Shown piece by piece: positions 41,701 through 47,019 of a stretch of DNA of 64,000 nucleotides. The notes beneath the pieces were generated by a model. The model ran no database searches. It had not been told where the DNA came from and was given only the letters and a program-made list of their open reading frames with translations. This DNA is from Rhodococcus koreensis (GTDB lineage Bacteria > Actinomycetota > Actinomycetes > Mycobacteriales > Mycobacteriaceae). The translations under genes were made by a program, and so were the position numbers. Location of the stretch: the NCBI RefSeq assembly GCF_900105905.1, contig NZ_FNSV01000005.1, forward strand, positions 7,316,001 through 7,380,000. The letters are read 5' to 3'. Positions within the stretch are counted from its first letter, which is position 1, and each line of letters begins with the position of its first letter.

Positions 41701-42169
41701 CGCCGTCGACAACGAGCGGGTGCGGATCGGGCTGCCCCTGGCGCCCGGGTTCGTGCCCGTCACGCGCGAGACCCGGCGTACCCCGACGGACGGGCTCGAC
41801 CTGGCGACGGCGCAGCTCGAGGAAGAGGCGGCCATCATGTTGCTCGAGGCGCAGGGCGATTCGGCGGCCGCGGATCGGGCGTGCGAGTGGGCGAACGACT
41901 GGGTGCGGCAACTCGACGGCACCGGGCGGCGCCGGGCCGGGCTGCAGGCGATCCGGTTGCTGGTGTCGTGCCTGTGGGCGGCCGGACGTCGTGACGAAGC
42001 GCAGGCGACGCTTCTTCCCGCGGCAGTGGAGTGCGCTCGGCACGAACTGATCCGATTCCTACCCGACGGCGGCCCGAACGTCGTCGCAGCGCTGTCGGCG
42101 CTGCGGGAGAGCGGTCATCAGGGCCTGCCGCGGACGTTCACCGATGCAGTGCTCGCGGCAGTCCACTAG
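38744..42169 (+). CDS. pknK: PknK-type serine/threonine kinase fused to a MalT/STAND ATPase
   Basis: The product has 1141 residues from the ATG at 38744. The kinase domain (about 25-285) is complete: IGRGGFGVVYRC, AVKVL (Lys), LHRDVKPANILL (HRD), LTDFGIARV (DFG) and PAFTAPEVLEG. A linker (about 290-340) leads to a MalT-like P-loop ATPase, LVHAPAGFGKSSLVAQW near residue 370 with VVVIDDWHRIS as Walker B, and then a long helical, TPR-like C-terminus. Unlike MalT there is no recognisable LuxR HTH at the end. Mycobacterial PknK has the same order and affects translation and growth control. It is not obviously linked to the catabolic genes around it. Confidence 0.9.
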   Translation: MANDDPWATQRQPEITSELAAAGFDDAVEIGRGGFGVVYRCLQEDLERTVAVKVLTSNLDPDNVTRFVREQRAMGRTSGHPNIVAVYQVGVTRSGRPFLVMPYHSFGSLDAQIRRSGPLGWQEVLRLGIKISGALETAHRGGMLHRDVKPANILLTEYDEPQLTDFGIARVSGGFETTAGSITGSPAFTAPEVLEGRPPTVESDVYSLGSTLFCALTGHAAYERRSGEQVVGQFLRISTQAVPDLRDAGIPDDVCSAVEHAMARAVEDRPGGAADFGNELRAVERRNGVAVDDMYIPIQRAPEQPHDHAGESTPSRRPGLPYNVRTPPTPPAPVTKFRPPTTTRQLVPRRRLLAALRAGRDRRLTLVHAPAGFGKSSLVAQWRDDLVEAGTAVAWLTVDRDDNNVVWFLSHLVEAIRRVRPDVVTDLGQSLEEHGDAVERFVLTSLINRLHDSAEALVVVIDDWHRISDSGPIEAMTFLLDNGCHHLKIVVASRNRSGLPLSRMRVLDELNEIASEDLCFDFGESQNFLADRVQVPLKDTEIEQLRESTDGWIAALQLASLSLREAGSPENLIEQLRTGTDAIGEYLAENVLDALEPDMLDFMLTTSVPDKVCGDLASALGGVRDGQARLEQVAARDLFLGRTGDDRQWYRYHHLFAQILHQRLERDHPGRITDLHRRAYDWFRERHLLGEAVDHILAAGEPQRAVELLEEDDLYLLDRSQMSTLLGLIGKLPADLVAASPRLQLTIGWANCELQRLELAQAARTRALEQIDAGEMSESAAQLRVEADVLQADIEATADRIEGVRELVAECLARPTEYHPFVVSMAALIETFVDTCEFRFEDAYRRQSWAAPYHRQNTGPYSVAYGYCFAGLAKFEQLDVGGAMELYRKACRLVREAENTQSQHARLTRTLLAEVHYEQGRIDEADQLLNETFDPAALGGAADFMIRHYCLRARILALRGDPGAAARQLDEGVRTAETFSLPRLRAAVDNERVRIGLPLAPGFVPVTRETRRTPTDGLDLATAQLEEEAAIMLLEAQGDSAAADRACEWANDWVRQLDGTGRRRAGLQAIRLLVSCLWAAGRRDEAQATLLPAAVECARHELIRFLPDGGPNVVAALSALRESGHQGLPRTFTDAVLAAVH

Positions 42170-42830
42170 CGCCCTCCGGCGAACAGAGGCGCCACGGTTC
42201 CAGCAGGGTTTCGTAGTGTGCCCTGGTGAAATCGTGTGTTCCGACGAGATCCGACACCGCGTGCGCAGCCGCCGCGTCGCGCACGGCGGTCGCGAGATCG
42301 GCACGCATCCGCTCGTCCTCGCGCAGGGTCACCCCGTCCATGTAGTGGCGTTCCCACGCGGCGTCCTGGGCGCGGTACCAGGACCTGATCCGGCCGGCTT
42401 CCGACGCCGCGTCTCGTGCGCAGATCCAGGCGCCGAGCCGCCGGCGGCCGTCGACGGCGCTGCTCGTCCGCGTCAGTGCTCCGAACTGTTCGTCGACGAG
42501 TGCTGCCGCATCGACGGCGTGCCGCACGACGTCCTCCCAGTTCGGACCGAAGGCCTGTTCGCATTCGTCCTCGGTCACGGTTAACGAGTCGAGGGCGGAC
42601 AGCGCGTCGTCCAGCACATCGAGGCGGAGAAGGTACGAGTCCGGCAGGGCGCTTCGGCTCAGTAACTGGAATGCCACGAACGCGTCGCCGCGCACCGGCG
42701 CGCAATGCACGAGAATGTCGAGCACCGACAGTCGGGTTTCCGGCGCGTACGCGCCGCGCGCCGGAACCGGGTGCTGCCGGATGAAATGAGCGGCGCGGGC
42801 CGGGAGAAGTCGAAGTTCGTCTGTGATCAT
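42138..42830 (-). CDS. Hypothetical protein encoded after serine dehydratase
   Basis: The product has 230 residues and I do not recognise a family. It is mostly alpha-helical, rich in Ala, Arg and Asp, without a signal peptide or membrane segment. Notable stretches are LSVLDILVHCAPVRGDAFVAFQLLSRS and RIRSWYRAQDAAWERHYMDGVTLREDERM. It starts one base after the sdaA stop, so it is the third gene of the gcvH-like/sdaA operon, and its 3' end overlaps pknK by 32 bases on the other strand. The link with serine deamination is by position only. Confidence 0.65.
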   Translation of the reverse strand: MITDELRLLPARAAHFIRQHPVPARGAYAPETRLSVLDILVHCAPVRGDAFVAFQLLSRSALPDSYLLRLDVLDDALSALDSLTVTEDECEQAFGPNWEDVVRHAVDAAALVDEQFGALTRTSSAVDGRRRLGAWICARDAASEAGRIRSWYRAQDAAWERHYMDGVTLREDERMRADLATAVRDAAAAHAVSDLVGTHDFTRAHYETLLEPWRLCSPEGASGLPRALHR

Positions 42831-42831
42831 G

Positions 42832-44214
42832 TCAGCACTCGACGTAGCTGACGGGGACGTTGACGGCGAGACCGCCGGTGGACGTCTCCTTGTACTTCGA
42901 CAGCATGTCAGCGCCGGTCGAGCGCATCGTCTCGATCACCTGGTCCAGGCTTACGCGGTGGGTCCCGTCGCCGCGCAGGGCCATCCGGGCGGCGTTGATG
43001 GCCTTGCCTGCCGAGATCGCGTTCCGTTCGATGCACGGAATCTGGACGAGGCCTTCGATGGGGTCGCAGGTGAGGCCGAGGCTGTGTTCCATGGCGATCT
43101 CCGCGGCGTTCTCCACCTGTTCCGGTGTGCCGCCGAGGATCTCGGCCAGTCCTGCGGCGGCCATCGACGCCGCCGAGCCCACCTCGCCCTGGCAGCCGAC
43201 TTCGGCGCCCGAGATCGACGCCCGCTCCTTGTACAGGGATCCGACCGCGCCGGCCGCGAGGAGGAACCGGACCGCGGTCTCGTCGGGGTCGGCCCGGCCG
43301 GCGGGCGTGTAGTGGACGGCGTAGTGCAGGACGGCGGGGATGATGCCCGCGGCGCCGTTGGTGGGGGCGGTGACGATGCGCCCACCCGAGGCGTTCTCCT
43401 CGTTGACCGCGAGCGCGACGAGGTTGACCCAGTCCTCCGCGAACGCGGGATCACGATGGGGGTCTTCCTGATCGAGCCGGAGATACCAGTCACGGGCGCG
43501 CCGCCGGACGCGCAGCGCACCGGGAAGGAGTCCGTCGCGGGAGATGCCGCGTCGCTCGCACTCGACCATGACGTCGCGGATGTGGAGCAGCCGGTCGCGG
43601 ATCTCCGCGGCCGCGCGGGTTTCGCTTTCGAACTCGAGCATGACCTGGCTGACGCGGCATCCGTGCCGCGCGCAGATGTCGAGGAGTTCCTTCGCGGACC
43701 CGAACGACGACCCGCTCGCCGGCGTCGGCCGGTGTTCCGTGCTCTCGGCTTCGGTGACCACGAACCCGCCACCGATCGAGAAGTACGTCTCCCGATGGAT
43801 TTCCACGTTCCCGGCCGCATAGGCCGTCACCGTCATCCCGTTCGGGTGGAACGGCAGGATCGTCAGCGGATGAAGCACGATCTCGTCCTCGGCCAGCGCG
43901 ATGTGGTGCGAACCGCCGAGCGCGATGCGCCGCGTGGTCCGCATCGCCTCGAGTCGCTGCTCCATCTCCTCGGTTTCGATCGTCTCGGGCCGATACCCCT
44001 CGAGGCCGAGCAGGACTGCGGACATCGTCCCGTGGCCGGCGCCGGTCGCGGCGAGCGAGCCGTACAGGTCGACGCGGACGCCGGTGACGTCCTCGAACGC
44101 GCCGAGCGTGTGAAGGTCGGACACGAAACGCGCGGCCGCGCGCATGGGTCCGACGGTATGGGAACTCGAGGGGCCGACACCGACGGAGAACAGGTCGAAC
44201 ACGCTGATGGTCAC
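42832..44214 (-). CDS. sdaA: L-serine ammonia-lyase (iron-sulfur type)
   Basis: The product has 460 residues, the length of the single-chain bacterial enzyme with fused beta and alpha parts. The start is the GTG at 44214, which overlaps the GcvH-like stop by 4 bases. FDLFSVGVGPSSSHTVGPMRAA is the family signature. IVTAPTNGAAGIIPAVLHY, SEVGCQGEVGSAASMAAAGL-type residues (as AEVGCQGEVGSAASMA) and EHSLGLTCDPIEGLVQIPCIERNA provide the iron-sulfur cysteines and active site. It turns serine into pyruvate and ammonia, the last step of the glycine-betaine/sarcosine route encoded here. The promoter with the TGATATATCA palindrome is upstream of the GcvH-like gene. Confidence 0.93.
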   Translation of the reverse strand: MTISVFDLFSVGVGPSSSHTVGPMRAAARFVSDLHTLGAFEDVTGVRVDLYGSLAATGAGHGTMSAVLLGLEGYRPETIETEEMEQRLEAMRTTRRIALGGSHHIALAEDEIVLHPLTILPFHPNGMTVTAYAAGNVEIHRETYFSIGGGFVVTEAESTEHRPTPASGSSFGSAKELLDICARHGCRVSQVMLEFESETRAAAEIRDRLLHIRDVMVECERRGISRDGLLPGALRVRRRARDWYLRLDQEDPHRDPAFAEDWVNLVALAVNEENASGGRIVTAPTNGAAGIIPAVLHYAVHYTPAGRADPDETAVRFLLAAGAVGSLYKERASISGAEVGCQGEVGSAASMAAAGLAEILGGTPEQVENAAEIAMEHSLGLTCDPIEGLVQIPCIERNAISAGKAINAARMALRGDGTHRVSLDQVIETMRSTGADMLSKYKETSTGGLAVNVPVSYVEC

Positions 44215-44630
44215 AGGGTCACCGTCTCGTTGAGTTCGGTCGCGTACTGCGCGGGGGTCAGGAGGCCGTACGTGGACGACGACGGCACCGGCAGGATGGC
44301 GAACAACCATCCGGCGTGGAACGGATCTTCGGCGACGAGCGCCGGATCAGCGGTGGCGTCGCGGTTCGTCATCGTGATCAGACCGCCGATCGGGGCGTAC
44401 ACGGTGATGGCCGTCCGCGCCGACGACCAGATCACAGCGCAGGGGGAACCCGCGTCGACAGTGCTTCGCACGGCAGGCAGGTCCACTCCGACCACGTCGA
44501 TGTCGTCGAGTGCGCGGTCGGTGACGCCTGCGCGCAAGGGGAAATCGGAAAAGTTCGCACCCGGCGTCAGCGCCACCCAGCTGTGTGTGGCCGTATACCG
44601 TCGGTCCGAGGGAATCTTACGAGCTCTCAT
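44211..44630 (-). CDS. GcvH-like protein lacking the lipoyl lysine
   Basis: The product has 139 residues, close to glycine cleavage H protein. The fold markers are present: RRYTATHSWVAL, AGVTDRALDDIDVVGVDLPAV, VYAPIGGLI and DPFHAGWLFAI. The lipoylation loop, normally ESVKAxSD before YAP, reads SSARTAIT here, so the modified Lys is replaced by Arg (CGG, bases 44415-44417) and the preceding Glu by Ser. It therefore should not carry lipoate or serve glycine decarboxylase, and no gcvP or gcvT is nearby. A regulatory or carrier role beside SdaA is possible. Translation is coupled to sdaA by a 4-base overlap. Confidence 0.8.
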   Translation of the reverse strand: MRARKIPSDRRYTATHSWVALTPGANFSDFPLRAGVTDRALDDIDVVGVDLPAVRSTVDAGSPCAVIWSSARTAITVYAPIGGLITMTNRDATADPALVAEDPFHAGWLFAILPVPSSSTYGLLTPAQYATELNETVTL

Positions 44631-44697
44631 GCCTTTTCCTTTGACAGTCGGGCCTTGCGGTCGCGGACCACTCGCCTGCGATCCAACAGATTCGAAA

Positions 44698-44709
44698 TTG
44701 ATATATCAG
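44698..44709. promoter_or_regulatory. TGATATATCA operator before the gcvH-like/sdaA operon
   Basis: TTGATATATCAG with the 10-base palindrome core TGATATATCA at 44699-44708, about 70 bases before the start codon at 44630. The same core recurs before glyA (one mismatch), purU and the dimethylglycine oxidase gene. Confidence 0.75.
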
Positions 44710-44783
44710 TCAGTGCAATAACGGTAGGTCAGTATGCGACATGGGTCAAGAGGGGATCGGGAAAACGTTGGGAAATGTGGCGG

Positions 44784-45443
44784 CTACGGCCGGAGCGTCG
44801 CGGGCAGCACACCTTTGAGAGAACTCATCACGACGAGGGCATCGGCACCCCGGAGGTCGCTCGGCGTCAGCATGTGCTCGTGCATCAACCCGCGGTCCAG
44901 CTGCCACGACCGCTCGACACCCGGCAGACATCCCGACGACAACGGCGGCGTCCACCAGACGCCGTCGATCCGGGCGGCGAGGTTCGCGATCGTGGTCTCG
45001 GTGACATGCCCGAGTTCGTTGACCAGCACGACGTCGTCGGCATCGGGATTGCGGTGACGCCTGCGGTCGTACCGCTCCCGCAACGTCGTCTTGTGCCCGA
45101 GGAGGATGTCGAGGGAATCGACGGGCTCGTCGTCGAGGACGAGGGATACACAGGCAGGCGCGACCGGGGGAGCGAAGACGTCGACGTCCACGCCGCCGTC
45201 GCGGTGCAGGCGCACCCGGACCCGGGCCGCTCCGGCGCACGACAGCTGGTGCGCGAGGTGGCGCCGGACCTCTCGTTCCTCGAACTCGTACCCGAGGACC
45301 GCCGCGGAACGGGCCAGACGCGACAGGTGACGGTCGAGATGCCGCAAGCCCGTGCGGGGATCGTGATACATCGTCTCCATCAGCTGAACCTCAGCTGTGT
45401 CGATCGTCGTGAGCCCCACTGCGGCGGACACGGAAGTGTTCAC
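44784..45443 (-). CDS. Class IV aminotransferase fold protein, probable aminodeoxychorismate lyase
   Basis: The product has 219 residues from the GTG at 45443, which overlaps the folP stop by 4 bases. VQLMETMYHDPRTGLRHLDRHLSRLARSA and the catalytic-lysine segment LLGHKTTLRERYD place it in the PabC-like branch of PLP class IV enzymes, the form seen as the C-terminal part of PabB-PabC fusions. ETTIANLAARIDGVWWTPPL is the other conserved part. The reaction would release 4-aminobenzoate and pyruvate. Its position after folP supports a folate role; the chain is shorter than typical PabC (about 270), so the assignment is probable only. Confidence 0.75.
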   Translation of the reverse strand: MNTSVSAAVGLTTIDTAEVQLMETMYHDPRTGLRHLDRHLSRLARSAAVLGYEFEEREVRRHLAHQLSCAGAARVRVRLHRDGGVDVDVFAPPVAPACVSLVLDDEPVDSLDILLGHKTTLRERYDRRRHRNPDADDVVLVNELGHVTETTIANLAARIDGVWWTPPLSSGCLPGVERSWQLDRGLMHEHMLTPSDLRGADALVVMSSLKGVLPATLRP

Positions 45444-46336
45444 AGGGCGGAGTCTCGATTCGGCGCGTGACTGGAGGTGGCGGGACCACGATATACGAGT
45501 GCGCGGAGCACCGCGACGGCGTCGACCGTCTCCGCGACGTCGTGGACGCGGAGGATGGCGGCGCCGTTCTGGGCGGCGATGAGGGCTGCGGCGACGGATG
45601 CGGCCTGGCGGTGGTCGACGTCGCGGCCGGTGATGGCGCCGAGCATGCCTTTGCGGGAGAGTCCGGCCATGACGGGGAGGCCGATCTCGGTGATCTGCCG
45701 GAGTTCGCTGAGTAGTTGAAGGTTGTGGGTGAGGGTTTTGCCGAATCCGAAGCCCGGGTCGAGCAGGATGTGCTCGGACGGGATGCCGGCGGTCAGACAC
45801 GCCTCGATCCGGGTGAGGAGGAAGCGTCGGACCTCGTGTACGACGTTCCGGTATCGGGGTGCGTGCTGCATGGTGGTGGGGTCGCCGAGCATGTGCATGA
45901 GGCAGACCGGGACCTGCAGGTCGGCGGCGGTGTGCAGGGCGCCGGGGAGCTGGAGGGCGCGGACGTCGTTGATGAGGGTGGCGCCGGCGGCGACGGCGGC
46001 GCGCATCACCTCGGGGCGGGAGGTGTCGACGGAGATGGGGACCGTGGTGTGCCGGGCGAGTGCCTCGATGACGGGGATGACGCGGGCGATTTCGTCGGCG
46101 ACCGGTGGTGGGGTGGATCCGGGGCGGGTGGATTCGCCTCCGATGTCGAGGAGGTCGGCGCCCTCGGCGACGAGTGACAGTGCGTGGTCGATGGCGTGGT
46201 GGTGGTCGGTGTAACGGCCGCCGTCGGAGAAGGAGTCGGGGGTGACGTTGACGATGCCGCAGACCAGGGGGGTGTGGCGGGTGAGGGCGGCGAGCAGCCG
46301 GTGGGGGCCGGTGGCGGTGAGAGTGGGGGACGGCAT
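45440..46336 (-). CDS. folP: Dihydropteroate synthase
   Basis: The product has 298 residues. The ATG at 46336 has an exceptionally strong AAGGAGGTG site. All family loops are present: GIVNVTPDSFSDGG, LDIGGESTRPGS, ISVDTSRPEVM, INDVRAL, CLMHMLGDPTTMQ, DPGFGFGKTLTHN and GLSRKGMLG, then AILRVHDV. It joins 4-aminobenzoate to dihydropterin diphosphate. Being inside the sarcosine oxidase operon, separated from soxG by a hairpin, it is probably a second, pathway-linked copy that raises folate supply when demethylation is active (inference; the housekeeping folP would be elsewhere). Confidence 0.92.
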   Translation of the reverse strand: MPSPTLTATGPHRLLAALTRHTPLVCGIVNVTPDSFSDGGRYTDHHHAIDHALSLVAEGADLLDIGGESTRPGSTPPPVADEIARVIPVIEALARHTTVPISVDTSRPEVMRAAVAAGATLINDVRALQLPGALHTAADLQVPVCLMHMLGDPTTMQHAPRYRNVVHEVRRFLLTRIEACLTAGIPSEHILLDPGFGFGKTLTHNLQLLSELRQITEIGLPVMAGLSRKGMLGAITGRDVDHRQAASVAAALIAAQNGAAILRVHDVAETVDAVAVLRALVYRGPATSSHAPNRDSAL

Positions 46337-46365
46337 CGGGGTGCACCTCCTTGTGGGTGGAAATC

Positions 46366-46402
46366 GGCCCCGGGGGACGGCGCCATGTCGTCCCCCGGGG
46401 CC
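46366..46402 (-). terminator. Strong hairpin between soxG and folP
   Basis: GGCCCCGGGGGACG (46366-46379) pairs perfectly with CGTCCCCCGGGGCC (46389-46402), a 14-base stem with a 9-base loop, lying 24 bases after the soxG stop and 30 bases before the folP start. It lacks a T tract. It may attenuate folP-pabC relative to sox, or protect the sox mRNA 3' end. Confidence 0.8.
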
Positions 46403-46425
46403 GAGGATTGCCTTCGTTGCCGCGT

Positions 46426-47019
46426 TTATTCGGGGCGGGTTCCGTATTCTTCGGCGGCGTCGATCAGCCACGCCGCGAGGTAGCGGGCGAACGAGGCCCG
46501 TACCAGGATGCGGTAGTCGGTGCCGGTGTCGTCGAGTGCGGTGAGGACGACGCCGGCGAGTCCGAGCATGGTCTGCACGGCGGTTCCGGGTCGGAACACG
46601 GTGGGGTGCAGGTCGATCGAGCAGCCGGTGGCGAGGATGTCGCGGGCGTGCGCTCCGGTGAGCCGGAGGGTGGTGCGTTGGGCGGAGACGTCGATGGCGG
46701 CGCCGCCGTGTGGGGTGACGGCGGTGCGGAGTTGGGTTTCGAGGTCTTCGGGGGACTGGGTGTGGGTGGTGATGAGGAATTCGTCCGGGCCGAGCCAGAT
46801 CGCGGTCGCCGCATCGCCCTCGATCCGGGTCGAGGGGTTGGTGGGCAGGTCGACGCCGAGGACGGCGGCGGCGGCGGCGGCACCGGGTCCGGTGGGGTCC
46901 ACCCACAGGTCGATCATGGTGACGAACGGTTCCTCGGTGATGCGCACCGTGTCGGGCAGGTGCGCGAAGGTGTGGTTCCAGCTGTGCAGGGGGCTCAGCG
47001 GGGTGAGGGTGTCAGCCAT
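46426..47019 (-). CDS. soxG: Heterotetrameric sarcosine oxidase, gamma subunit
   Basis: The product has 197 residues. LSPLHSWNHTFAHLP at the start, AIWLGPDEFLITT in the middle and the GCSIDLHPTVFRPGTAVQTMLG segment match SoxG. The subunit has a folate-binding-like (YgfZ/GcvT-related) fold and buttresses the alpha subunit. The gene overlaps soxA by 8 bases and is the last of the four sox genes. Confidence 0.92.
   Translation of the reverse strand: MADTLTPLSPLHSWNHTFAHLPDTVRITEEPFVTMIDLWVDPTGPGAAAAAAVLGVDLPTNPSTRIEGDAATAIWLGPDEFLITTHTQSPEDLETQLRTAVTPHGGAAIDVSAQRTTLRLTGAHARDILATGCSIDLHPTVFRPGTAVQTMLGLAGVVLTALDDTGTDYRILVRASFARYLAAWLIDAAEEYGTRPE

Noticed and set aside
38744..42169. LuxR-type DNA-binding domain at the end of the PknK-like protein
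   Set aside because: The C-terminus ends in helical repeat-like sequence; no LuxR helix-turn-helix is visible.
44211..44630. Annotation as a working glycine cleavage H protein
   Set aside because: The lipoyl-accepting lysine is Arg, and no other glycine cleavage gene is nearby.
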